Below are positions 53,244 through 62,262 of a stretch of DNA of 64,000 nt, piece by piece. Where the stretch lies: the NCBI RefSeq assembly GCF_009296025.1, contig NZ_CP045178.1, positions 6,882,001-6,946,000 of the forward strand, written 5' to 3'. The notes beneath the pieces were generated by a model. It had not been told where the DNA came from, searched no databases, and was given only the letters and a program-made list of their open reading frames with translations. Position 1 is the stretch's first letter. Every line of letters begins with the position of its first letter. This DNA is from Streptomyces tsukubensis (GTDB lineage: Bacteria > Actinomycetota > Actinomycetes > Streptomycetales > Streptomycetaceae). The position numbers and the translations under genes were made by a program.

Positions 53244-56200
53244 TTAGTCTGTCTCGTACAGCCTCCAAGCTGGCCATCGAACCGCTTCGACTTCTCCGTC
53301 CTCACTGCCCAGAAGGTTGCGTCGGTGCAGCATGAGCCGAAGATGGCGAGCCGCGTCGGAGCCCTCGTCGATTCCCCTGTCGAGTAGTACAGCTCTCGGT
53401 GTGGTGGCACCGACGCCTCCCAACAGAGCGTCAACCGAATGCCCGTGAACGGTCTCCCCCAGCGTGACGGTGGCTCCCTCCGTACGGGAGAGAATCCGGT
53501 ACAGGCGTTTGAGCAGCACATCGTCACCTCCGCCACCGAGAGGTACGCCGTTCCGCTCCGCGGCCTCCAGCAGCGCTGCGCCCACGCCACCCCGCTTCCG
53601 CCAGAGCTCCTTGTCTCCCACCACGATGAGATGGCCACGTGCCCGGGTGATGGCGACGTTCCACAGGTTCAGCTGTCCACCGATCCACTCGACGGCGCCA
53701 GGATGCATGCCTTCGCCAGCGACGAGTGAGAACACCATGACATCGCGTTCTCCGCCCTGGAAGGTGTGCACCGTACCGATGCGTAGGCGCTCCTCGTCGT
53801 ACGGCCGTAGCCGCTTGCGCAGTGTCTCGGCCTGCGCTGTGAAGGGAGTGACGACGCCGACGGTGGCCTCGGGCGGGAGCTGTTCCAGTAGATAGTGGAC
53901 GCTGTCTTGCACTTTGCGGATCTCGTCCTCGTTGACCCAGGAGCCGCCGAACGGAGGGCGGGCGGCCCGCCCGGTCACATCCGCCCAGATGACAGCCGGG
54001 CGATGCCCCAGAGCGGGGCGGCCGCGGATGTCGGTGAGGACGGTCAGCCCACCGTCGTAGAAGAAGTTGTTGGAGATCCTGGCGATGTGCGGATGACAGC
54101 GGAAGTGCCCATCGAGAAGCAGTGTGCCGCCTGCGGACTGCTCGGCCGCGTGGAAGGCCGAGTGGCGCCGGTAGGCGAGGTGTTGCTTCTCCAACCACTC
54201 GGACCGCAGCCCATTCCCGCGTCGGATGAGAGCCTCACGGTGCGGGCTGGTCTGCGTGATGTGCGTGAGCTGCATGGGGTCGCCGATGACCAGGGCGCGC
54301 TGCGCCCGGAACAGCAGCGGCAGAACGTGCGGGATGGCGCACTGACTGGCCTCGTCGACGACGACGAGATCGAACAGGGCCGGGCCCAGCGGGAACCGCC
54401 GGGCGGAAAGACTGGTGACAGCCCATCCGGCCACAGCGGGCGTGTCCGTGGAACTGTTCGAGCGGCCCAGAACTCTCCGCATCTGCGGCCAGTCACTCCG
54501 TTTGCCGCCCCGAGCCGCCAACAGGTCGAGAATGCGGCGGCGTCCGGCCCAGGCAGCGGCTTGGACCGTGGTGGCGAGGAGCGTGTGTGAAGCGTCCTGG
54601 ACGGTGCTCTCCGCATCATGGAGAGTCCGCGTGAGTGCTGTGTCGTCAACGGCCGCCGCTTGCTCGTGCCCGTCACGCCAGTCCGCCTCGGCCGCGGCGA
54701 AGCCAGCAAGCGCGAGGCATCCCGTGGCGGGATCACCGGCGTGTCCCTTCAGCCCGGTCGTGCGCAGGAATCGGGATCGGCGCCACGATCCGAAGAAGCG
54801 CGCGTGGGCGAGGCGGCGTGCCTTGTTCTCCAGCTCCCTTGGCCGGGGTGTGCCAATGAGCAGGTCTTGGAGTTCGGTGACGGTGCTTCCGAGCTGTTCC
54901 GCGTAGTGGGCACGGGCTTCGCCTGCCTGGTGAAGCCGCGCCTCGGTCTCGGCGAGGTGTGCCAGACCTTGCCGTACTTCTGACAGGCGGTCGGTGGCCA
55001 ACGCGGTGGCCATGGATGCCGTGGCCACAGTGGTGGGCGGCTCTGGGCCGGTACGCAGCGCGTGCAGCGCGGCCGCCTCGTGCTCCGCGTTGCTCTTGCC
55101 GCTCTTCCTCGCCGAGCCGGTGCGCACGACGCTGCCGGGCACCAGCTTGTCGCAGCGGCGCCAGACCTCGTCCACGGCGTCGTTGTTGGTCGATGCGACC
55201 AGTACGGTCTGACCTGCCGCAATTGCCGTGGCCACGAGATTGGTGACCAGCTGACTCTTGCCGGTGCCGGGCGGGCCCGTGGCCACTGTGAGGCGGCGTG
55301 TCATGGCGGACCGGAGAATCGCCGTCTGGGCTTCGTTGCAGGGCAGTGGCGTTACGAGGTTCGCCGGTTCGGGGCTGGTGTGGGCGTGGGACCGGGCTCG
55401 CTGCGAGGCGTCGGGCGCCAGTGCACCGAGGGCGGTCTGCCCGATCTGGTCTGTCTGGTCGGCGATGCCGGCGAAGTCGTTGAGAAGTCCCTTTGTGAAG
55501 CCCGTCTGGGGGCGTGACGCGAACAGAACCGCGGTGTTGCGGGCCCCATGGCCGGGAGTTCGGACGTCGATACGGTCGGCGAGCTGGTCGGGACGGAGCT
55601 CCTGCACGCACGGCAGCTCGAACTCCTGCGTGAGGAGATTGCGCACCTCCACCGCCATCCGGTCGTGCTGTCCTCGATGCCAGGACGGCTGAAACGTGTC
55701 GATGAGCTGGTTGGCCTCGTCCTCGCCCAGCCAGTCGAGCGCCAGCTGAGGATGCGGCTGGACCGGGCCGTACGGCTTGAGCCGCACCTCGCCCTCGTCC
55801 TGGACGATCTCGACCCGACGTACCAGCAGGGGGGCGAACTTCGGCTGCCGCCAGGGGCGCCCGGTGCGTGGCCCGGTGAGGACCACAGCCGGGTAACCCG
55901 CCCAGAGCTCGGCGTCCTCCTCGGCTGCCGAGTCCACCAGCGGGGCCGCTTCCTCGGGGAGAGCTATACAGCCGTCGTCGTCGACGTCACCGGAGATGAA
56001 TCTCTCCGCGTCGGCCAGGCATACGTACGACGCGTCCTGACGGCTCACGTCCATCAGAGGTGTCTCGGCGCTCTCGGCCAAGACGCACTCGCGGTAGTAG
56101 TCCAGCAGGTTGGCCCAGCTGGGCTGTGTGTGTGCGGATTTCGCGACACGGGATTGTGCCGCATCGCCAGCAATGGGCCGGGGCCGAGAGCTCAGAGGAT

Positions 56201-56999
56201 CGAGGATGGGAGCTCGGCCGAAGGGGCTGTCCGCGATGACGATGCGGTCATCGACGCCGTGTGTGGACTGCACCGGCACCTGACGCCCGCCGTCCTGGGC
56301 ACGCATGCGTCGGTTTACGTAGTGGAACAGGTCGCTGACCGTCACAGCGCTGCCGCCGTCCTTGCTGACCTTCCCAGTGCGCAGCGCCTCGACGACCTCG
56401 CCGGTGAACGCCGACGGCTTCACGTCACCGCCGCCGCCCGTGTCCGCGAACGAGTCCTCCCCGGCCCGCGAGGACGACAAGACGTACACGCCCCTGCTGG
56501 TCAACGGCGGCTGCTCGCCGGACTTGGACACGGAGTTCTCGGCCCGCCGGTCCGACGTGCGCAGGCCCACGGCGAAACCGCCGCTGCGGCAGCAGTCGAT
56601 CATCACGATCTTCTGCGGCGCGACACACTCCTCCAGCGCGTCGTTGAGGAACCCGGCGCTGACGCCGGTCGCGGCCACTCGGTCGTAATCGGTGTCTTTG
56701 GCGACGAAGTGGAACTCGCCGCCGTCGCGTACGGTGCGTACGCCGTGGCCTGAGACGTATACGAGCGCTAGTTCGTCCTCGTCGCGCTCCTGGAGGAACT
56801 CACCGATGACCGCCCGCATGTCATCGGCGGTGAGATCGGACTTGGTCTGGATGGAGACGAAGTTGCCGATGTTGCGGTGCTTCAGCACCTGGGCAAGTCC
56901 CCACAGGTCTGCTCGTACGGAGGCCAGCGGTGAGAAGCGGCCGTCGTCGTAGTTCTCGTTGCCGATCAGGAGAGCCCGGCGTTTATGGAAGCGGGTCAT
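53244..56999 (-). CDS. Caspase-SF1 helicase fusion (EACC1-associated caspase type), predicted defence effector
   Basis: 1251 residues from the ATG at 56999, whose ATGA overlaps the EACC1-like gene. N-terminal caspase domain (about 1-245): His85 in YVSGHG and Cys137 in IDCCRSG are the expected dyad. A middle region (about 260-560) has no recognised domain. The C-terminal half is a superfamily 1 helicase: Walker A GPPGTGKS at 575-582, Walker B DEAS at about 882-885, and downstream HTFQGGERDVMVFSLV and LNLWNVAITRARGHLIVVGD. Caspase families next to EACC1 proteins are predicted conflict systems. Inferred: the helicase senses, the caspase cleaves. Confidence 0.85.
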   Translation of the reverse strand: MTRFHKRRALLIGNENYDDGRFSPLASVRADLWGLAQVLKHRNIGNFVSIQTKSDLTADDMRAVIGEFLQERDEDELALVYVSGHGVRTVRDGGEFHFVAKDTDYDRVAATGVSAGFLNDALEECVAPQKIVMIDCCRSGGFAVGLRTSDRRAENSVSKSGEQPPLTSRGVYVLSSSRAGEDSFADTGGGGDVKPSAFTGEVVEALRTGKVSKDGGSAVTVSDLFHYVNRRMRAQDGGRQVPVQSTHGVDDRIVIADSPFGRAPILDPLSSRPRPIAGDAAQSRVAKSAHTQPSWANLLDYYRECVLAESAETPLMDVSRQDASYVCLADAERFISGDVDDDGCIALPEEAAPLVDSAAEEDAELWAGYPAVVLTGPRTGRPWRQPKFAPLLVRRVEIVQDEGEVRLKPYGPVQPHPQLALDWLGEDEANQLIDTFQPSWHRGQHDRMAVEVRNLLTQEFELPCVQELRPDQLADRIDVRTPGHGARNTAVLFASRPQTGFTKGLLNDFAGIADQTDQIGQTALGALAPDASQRARSHAHTSPEPANLVTPLPCNEAQTAILRSAMTRRLTVATGPPGTGKSQLVTNLVATAIAAGQTVLVASTNNDAVDEVWRRCDKLVPGSVVRTGSARKSGKSNAEHEAAALHALRTGPEPPTTVATASMATALATDRLSEVRQGLAHLAETEARLHQAGEARAHYAEQLGSTVTELQDLLIGTPRPRELENKARRLAHARFFGSWRRSRFLRTTGLKGHAGDPATGCLALAGFAAAEADWRDGHEQAAAVDDTALTRTLHDAESTVQDASHTLLATTVQAAAWAGRRRILDLLAARGGKRSDWPQMRRVLGRSNSSTDTPAVAGWAVTSLSARRFPLGPALFDLVVVDEASQCAIPHVLPLLFRAQRALVIGDPMQLTHITQTSPHREALIRRGNGLRSEWLEKQHLAYRRHSAFHAAEQSAGGTLLLDGHFRCHPHIARISNNFFYDGGLTVLTDIRGRPALGHRPAVIWADVTGRAARPPFGGSWVNEDEIRKVQDSVHYLLEQLPPEATVGVVTPFTAQAETLRKRLRPYDEERLRIGTVHTFQGGERDVMVFSLVAGEGMHPGAVEWIGGQLNLWNVAITRARGHLIVVGDKELWRKRGGVGAALLEAAERNGVPLGGGGDDVLLKRLYRILSRTEGATVTLGETVHGHSVDALLGGVGATTPRAVLLDRGIDEGSDAARHLRLMLHRRNLLGSEDGEVEAVRWPAWRLYETD

Positions 57000-57417
57000 G
57001 CTGCGTCGTCATCCGGCTCGGGACCGTCGCCGCCGACGATCCGGTCTTGGAAATCACGGACCATACGCTCCTGCGTGGCGTCCGGACGTCCGGTGATCTC
57101 GATGGAGTCGGCCCCCACCGTGACCACGACCTTGCGGTGCCGTTCCTTGGCGCACCATTCCTTGATCAGAGTGATCAGGACCTGGGACGCCGGGCGGGGA
57201 CGGCGACGGCAGCGGAGCCGACGGCCCAGAGAGCCACCTCGCCCACGCCAGCGCCCTTATGACCTCGTTCGGTGGGCTCGTCGGCATCGTGGAAACCGAC
57301 GACGAGACCATCCGTCCTGTTCAGAGTGTCGTGCAGATCCCGGGTGAGACGCTCCTGCCGGAGTGTGTCGCCGCCTGTGGGCACGGCGAGTGTCCATGGC
57401 GTTCCCCCGTTGTGCAT
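56996..57417 (-). pseudogene. EACC1-like effector-associated protein, apparent -1 frameshift
   Basis: ATG at 57417 follows AAGGAG by six bases. The first frame (PWTLAVPTGGDTLRQERLT, LVVGFHDADEPTERG, LWAVGSAAVAV) stops at 57175, while the remaining part continues one base back (QVLITLIKEWCAKERHRKVVVTVG, IEITGRPDATQERMVRDF) and ends in the ATGA overlapping the caspase start at 56999. Joined, the two halves give about 140 residues with an EACC1-like layout. The switch lies at a four-C run (plus-strand GGGG, 57196-57199). Either a one-base loss, a sequence error or a programmed slip. Confidence 0.7.
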
Positions 57418-57669
57418 GTACTGCTCCTTGTGTTCGCGTATGTGCTGCCCCGCCTGTCCGGCGACTTTGACACGCGGGCCTCTGCAAGAGACAGCCGAGG
57501 GCGAACGGGAGGGACAGCATCCGGCCACCTCTGAGCGCCGGAGGAGAGGTGGCCGACCTGACTGACGAGACTCAGCGCCTACGGGATCCTGCAGCTCGTG
57601 GAGACGGAAGGAAGGAGCCCTGTAGTGAGACCTCCACAGCCAGAGGTTCTCGACGCACTCTCAGTTGGG
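57418..57669. other. Promoter region of the EACC1/caspase operon
   Basis: About 250 bases between the gene at 57670 and the EACC1 start. No gene seen; it could carry the promoter, or be transcribed through from the upstream gene on the same strand. Confidence 0.5.
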
Positions 57670-59160
57670 TTACCCCGGGGGCCGGTTGCCGAGCGATGCA
57701 CTCTTCGGTACGACGCGTATCGCGAGCGCAGTGCCGTCCGGCCGGAAGGAACTCGCACCCCAGTCGTCGATGTCGTCCGGCTCAGGCCAGTCCTTCCGCC
57801 GTTGATACGCGCGTCTGAGGTACTCCTCCACCTTGCCCTCCGCGAGCAGATCGTAGAGATCTGTAGCCATGCCGGAAAAGGCTTCAACGCGTGTGCCGTT
57901 GATACGGAAGACCTGGTCAGTGCCGACGTATTGCTCCTTCGCGAAACGGACTTTCGCGTCGTGCACACTGGCGGTCCCGGCGAAGGCGGTTTCGCTGAAG
58001 TGCTTGCCTCCCTGCTCATCGATCAGATACTGGCCGACCGTCCCTCCGCCGCCGGCCAGTGAGAGCTGCCCGGCGGCGTGGGCCCGTGCGACCACCCGGC
58101 CGAACCAGGAGAATTCCGTCTCAGGGATCAAGAAGGCGTTGTGTCGTTCCGCGCCGCGTGTCGTCGGGATGGCCACGGAGTCCACGTACGGCAGAGCTCG
58201 ACGCCCGATAGCCACATCGGCTGAACCCGCCCCGGAACTCGGCCGTACCGGGAGCTCGACACCTCCTCTTGTGTGCAGGAGGTGCACCGTCACACCGGCA
58301 GTCGCCAGGAACTCGGTCGAAGTCATGAGCGTGGGAGTCTCGTTCCGCTGCCCCAGATGGAGCCGCTCTACGCGCTCACTGCCCCGAGCCAGTTGCCTGT
58401 ATGTCGTGCGGGAGCTTGCGGAGGTCTTCGGCTTCACAGCTTGGTGGTTGCCGTTTACGGTGACCACGAAGACTAGGGAAGCTGCCCCGGGGCGCCATAC
58501 TTCCAGCAGGAAGTCCGGCCGCGGTCTCGCGCCGAGAGTCCCGGCCGGCTTGGTCCGCGCAAAGCCAGGAAGCAGGACGGTTTCCGCGTCGACGATGCTG
58601 ATCAGGCAGTCCGGATACCGTTCGCGAAGTACCCGTTCCGCGACAGCGAGCCCGAACGCCCGGCCCAGCTCCCTCGCCTGCATGGCCCGATAGGACAGCT
58701 CGGGAGCCTTTCCTTCATCGGTGCGACGTAGGCTCCCGTGCCGGTCGGCCGCGAAGGCCCGGCAGTATTTCAGCCCCTGCCAGTGCTCAGCCAGCCCCCT
58801 GCCTCGTCCCTGCCGGGCTAGGGTCGTAGCGCGCGCGAACGTTGCGAGCAGGTCCCACGGAGTTACGTGCAAGGGATCACGCTCGACTCGGGGTAATGGA
58901 CGCAGGTCCGGCGTGCGGGGGCCGTGCCCCTCGTTCGTGGTCTTCTTCTTGGCTCGCTCGCGGTCGACAGCAGCCGCTGCCTTTTCCACCCCAGCAAATA
59001 GCTCGGGTGACGAGTTGACCTGCACGGCCAGAAGGTCACCGAGCCGCCTGATCACGCCGAAAGCTGAGGAGTCCATGCCATGGGACAGTAGGAACCGCAG
59101 ATATCGACGACAAGAATGTGATTCAGGCCACGTAGGCGCGCGAGCGCATTTCAAAGCCAC
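57670..59160 (-). CDS. Unrecognised large protein in defence island
   Basis: 496 residues from a GTG at 59160, or about 468 from the ATG at 59076; the start is uncertain. I do not recognise a family. A segment with PDFLLEVW and FVVTVNGNH (about residues 220-245) is vaguely like a restriction-nuclease fold core, but no D-(E/Q)xK set can be confirmed. The rest is mixed alpha/beta with LYDLLAEGKVEEYLRRAYQRRKDW near the C-terminus. Same strand as, and 250 bases upstream of, the EACC1 gene, so possibly part of the same system. Confidence 0.7.
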   Translation of the reverse strand: MALKCARAPTWPESHSCRRYLRFLLSHGMDSSAFGVIRRLGDLLAVQVNSSPELFAGVEKAAAAVDRERAKKKTTNEGHGPRTPDLRPLPRVERDPLHVTPWDLLATFARATTLARQGRGRGLAEHWQGLKYCRAFAADRHGSLRRTDEGKAPELSYRAMQARELGRAFGLAVAERVLRERYPDCLISIVDAETVLLPGFARTKPAGTLGARPRPDFLLEVWRPGAASLVFVVTVNGNHQAVKPKTSASSRTTYRQLARGSERVERLHLGQRNETPTLMTSTEFLATAGVTVHLLHTRGGVELPVRPSSGAGSADVAIGRRALPYVDSVAIPTTRGAERHNAFLIPETEFSWFGRVVARAHAAGQLSLAGGGGTVGQYLIDEQGGKHFSETAFAGTASVHDAKVRFAKEQYVGTDQVFRINGTRVEAFSGMATDLYDLLAEGKVEEYLRRAYQRRKDWPEPDDIDDWGASSFRPDGTALAIRVVPKSASLGNRPPG

Positions 59161-59798
59161 GTGGCGATCGTCGTGGCCCGGCGGGGGTAACGCCGCTTTG
59201 TGACCCGCCGGGAGACCGCCGCGTCGGGCCCGTGCGGCAACGAGGTGCCGGACCGCGAGGTCATCACCGTGCTGATGAAAGGGCTGAAGGACCGGACGTC
59301 ACGCCCGGTGCATAGGGAACGCCTCGGTCCGCACGGGCCGAGGGCAGGGCGTGATTCGCGTCAGTCGCTGTCGGTCCTCGCATGCGGTGCAGAGCCGTTG
59401 CTCGCGTGGAGGTCGAAGGCCACCTTGGGTCCAGTCCTTGGCGACGAGATCGCGAGACGAGCCACGCACTGAGGGAGTGTGAGGGGCTGGCCTACCCTTC
59501 GTCATCTCGGCCTGAGCCCTGACGTCCTCATTTGGGTTTACTGCAAGTTGGTCCAAGACCACGTCACATACGTCTAATCCAACAGATGGATCTGCCACGC
59601 GCTCTGGTGGGTCAGTGCCTGCGGTCGTAGATCTCCCGCAGCCAGGCGGCAGCAACGGGGAGGGAAGCTCGGGCCTTGTGTGAGCCGCACGGCGACGGTG
59701 CGGCGTCGGCGTGATCGATCACCCATTCGTCTCGGGCCTGGTAGCGCCGTAGCCGGGGAAGTAAGTTGTCAGTGAGGCTGGCATTGCTTGGGGGCAGC
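59161..59798. other. Divergent intergenic region of the defence island
   Basis: 638 bases between the minus-strand unknown gene and the plus-strand XRE gene. Holds TGGTC-CAA-GACCA (59549-59561), a small inverted repeat that could be an XRE operator, and several ACGTC motifs. No gene supported. Confidence 0.5.
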
Positions 59799-60116
59799 GT
59801 GGAGGAGAAGGCGTTCAACACCGCTGTGGGGCGACGGATCAGGGAGACCAGGATCAGGGCAGGGCTGACGCAGGAACTGCTTGGGCGCCAGGCCGGGCTG
59901 TCGCGAGGGTCTATCACGAACATCGAGAGCGGGACGCAGGCGCCCCCGCTGTATCGTCTCGTGCGCATCGCGGCGGCCCTGCACGTGCAGCCAGCCGAAC
60001 TGCTTCCGCAGCTACTGCCGGAGGAGGCCGTTGGCCTTCCGCCCCGGTACGCGGCCGATGTCGCTTCGGTGTGGTCTGACTCCGAGAATCTGAAAGATAC
60101 TCATGGCCAGGGCTGA
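59799..60116 (+). CDS. XRE family regulator (CapH-like)
   Basis: 105 residues from a GTG at 59799 (earlier TTGs at 59784 and 59766 are possible). A HTH_3 domain at about residues 5-62: RIRETRIRAGLTQELLGRQAG, LSRGSITNIESGTQAPPL, and AAALHVQPAELL. Overlaps the ImmA/IrrE peptidase by 14 bases. In CBASS, CapH regulators are held repressing until a CapP peptidase cuts them; the arrangement here fits but is not proof. Confidence 0.82.
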   Translation: MEEKAFNTAVGRRIRETRIRAGLTQELLGRQAGLSRGSITNIESGTQAPPLYRLVRIAAALHVQPAELLPQLLPEEAVGLPPRYAADVASVWSDSENLKDTHGQG

Positions 60117-60621
60117 CACCGCCGCGCGGGCTCTGCTGCAGGAATTCGAGATCAACGCCGCTCCGATCGACCCGTTTGCACTGGCGGGGAGCCTTGATGT
60201 TCAGGTCGTACTGAGGGACTTGGACGACGATGTCTCAGGCATGCTGCTGCGGCGGGACGGCCGATGTGTGATCGGTGTGAACCGTACGCATTCCCCCCTG
60301 CGGCAGCGATTCACCGTGGCGCATGAACTCGGGCACCTGCGGATACACCGCGGCCGCCCCTTGATCCTGGATACAGATACCCGGGTGAATTACCGCAATA
60401 CGGTGTCGAGTATGGCGACGGATCGTGAGGAGGTTGAGGCCAACCGCTTCGCCGCCGCCTTGCTCGCTCCCGAGGTGCTGGTCCGGGGTGAGGTGCACCA
60501 GACCTCCTTCCGAACCGTCGGAGAACTGGTGACCCGGTTGGGGCGCACATTCGCGCTGAGCGAGATCGCGATGACCTATCGCTTGATGAATCTCGGCATC
60601 ATCTCGGGTCCACCGCAATAG
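60103..60621 (+). CDS. ImmA/IrrE family metallopeptidase (CapP-like)
   Basis: 172 residues from the ATG at 60103. Zinc-peptidase motif HELGH with EVEANRFAAALLAP downstream supplying the third ligand, the standard ImmA/IrrE layout. Such peptidases cleave a partner XRE repressor; the partner here overlaps upstream. CapP-type proteins de-repress CBASS operons, so this pair may control the CD-NTase operon at 61255. Confidence 0.9.
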   Translation: MARADTAARALLQEFEINAAPIDPFALAGSLDVQVVLRDLDDDVSGMLLRRDGRCVIGVNRTHSPLRQRFTVAHELGHLRIHRGRPLILDTDTRVNYRNTVSSMATDREEVEANRFAAALLAPEVLVRGEVHQTSFRTVGELVTRLGRTFALSEIAMTYRLMNLGIISGPPQ

Positions 60622-61254
60622 AGTTCAGGCCCTCCACGTCCTCGCAGGAGGCCGCCGCCAGCCCGACTCGCCTCGGAGGCACGCCCGGTGAAGCGATGTC
60701 AGCGAAACTGTCCATCAAAAGGTGCCTTGCGCGCTGGTCGTTGTGTGTGCTGTCATTGTTACGCCAGAGAGTAGGCACGCTCTTTGGGGACAACGTGCAC
60801 CTTGCCCAGAGGTTGCCGGGCAGGTGACCACCTGACCAGGGTCGTACCGCGCATTGCATATCGGGTCGTGACGACGGACCGCAGCACTGACCGGACGGCA
60901 CCACTGCACACGCCGTCTGCCGTGTAAACGTCGCCCCAACCAGCGGAGCACAGTCGCCAGTTGGCCTCTGATCGCGTCGCCCTGGGTGTAAGGCGTCAGC
61001 ACCGTCAGATGTACTCACTGTCTGCCGTGATATCCCGCACCTTCTTGGATACACGGCCACTCCGTCACCTCTGCCCTGCGCGGACAGCTCGGCGCACACC
61101 TCTTGCGTGTGCCCATCGCGACGATCCGGCCGGCACGTGGCCTGCGCGCTGCCCACGCCCAAGGGCCGCGCAGCATCCCCCGACATGTACGGCACCCACG
61201 CCGTCGTACGGAGGGCAGGGCAACTCGCCGCGTCATCAAAGGAGAGACCCCCCC
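60622..61254. other. Intergenic region before CBASS genes
   Basis: 633 bases with no convincing gene. A perfect CAGGTG-AC-CACCTG palindrome sits at 60821-60834 and could be an operator. A strong RBS (AAAGGAGAG) precedes the CD-NTase start. Confidence 0.55.
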
Positions 61255-62262
61255 ATGCAGCACGTCAACTGCTTCACCTCGTTCCTGCGGGACGTCGTCA
61301 ACCTCAGCCAAGCCAAGCTCGATCTCCTCAGCTACCGGGTGGAGGCCATCTACCAGGCTCTCAAGAACGACCCGGAGCTCGGACCGCTCATCCTCGGCAA
61401 GAAACCCCAGGGCTCGTGGGCACAGCGCACCATCATCAACCCGGTCGGAGACAAGGAGTTCGACGCCGACTTCATGCTCCACCTCCAGGAAGTCCTGGAC
61501 TGGGCAAGTAACCCCGCAACCTACATCGACAAGATCTACGCCGCGCTCCACCGGAACAGCACCTACAAGGGCATGCCGCACACCCGTAAGTGTCGGTGCG
61601 TGCAGCTGACCTACGCCAACTCCATGCACGTCGACATCGTCCCCTACCTGTGCCTTGCCGACGGCCGAGAAGTCATCGTCAACCGTGACGAGAACCGGTT
61701 CGAGCCGACCAACCCCGTCGGGTTCACAGCTTGGATGAAAGAGAAGGACGACATCGCAGGTGGCAACCTCCGTAAGGTCATCCGCCTCATGAAGTACCTG
61801 CGTGACCACAGGAACTCCTTCACCGGGACCCGCTCGATCATCCTCACCACACTCCTCGGCGAACGCGTCACCCAGGCCACTGCCCTACTTGAGACGGGCT
61901 GTTACGCCAACGTGCCCACCGCACTCCTCACCATTGTCGAAGACCTCGACGAATGGCTGCAGGGTCGTCCCTACAAGCCCTCCATCCCCGACCCGTCCCA
62001 ATCGGGCCTCACCTTCGACCACCGCTGGAACCAGGCCACTTACGCCTACTTCCGCGACCGGATCCACACCCACGCACGAGAGATACGCGCGGCCTACGAG
62101 GAGACGGACCCCACTACCAGCCTGCGCCTGTGGCGGGATCTATTCGGCGACCGCTTCCCCGAGCCGCCCGAGGCGTCCTCGTCGTCCGCTACCCCGGCGG
62201 CAGGTCCCAAGTTCCCGGTGCCGCCCCTGATCACCCCCACCCGGACTGGACGTGCCGGATGA
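61255..62262 (+). CDS. CD-NTase (cGAS-like cyclic-nucleotide synthase) of CBASS
   Basis: 335 residues from the ATG at 61255. Nucleotidyltransferase active site: G53-S54 in KKPQGSWAQ, metal aspartates D70 and D72 in KEFDADFM, and D127 in HVDIVPYL. The SMODS-type layout makes it a CD-NTase that would produce a cyclic di- or trinucleotide on phage infection (known of the family). The C-terminal tail is Pro/Ser-rich and ends ...RTGRAG, a terminal Gly, as expected for a substrate of Cap2. The stop overlaps the next start. Confidence 0.88.
   Translation: MQHVNCFTSFLRDVVNLSQAKLDLLSYRVEAIYQALKNDPELGPLILGKKPQGSWAQRTIINPVGDKEFDADFMLHLQEVLDWASNPATYIDKIYAALHRNSTYKGMPHTRKCRCVQLTYANSMHVDIVPYLCLADGREVIVNRDENRFEPTNPVGFTAWMKEKDDIAGGNLRKVIRLMKYLRDHRNSFTGTRSIILTTLLGERVTQATALLETGCYANVPTALLTIVEDLDEWLQGRPYKPSIPDPSQSGLTFDHRWNQATYAYFRDRIHTHAREIRAAYEETDPTTSLRLWRDLFGDRFPEPPEASSSSATPAAGPKFPVPPLITPTRTGRAG

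Noticed and set aside
59299..59655. Minus-strand open frame of 118 codons
   Set aside because: Composition is erratic, with no domain, no RBS, and it lies in the divergent promoter region.
60599..61195. Minus-strand open frame of 198 codons before the CD-NTase
   Set aside because: Amino-acid content is random-looking, it overlaps the peptidase end, and no motif is present.
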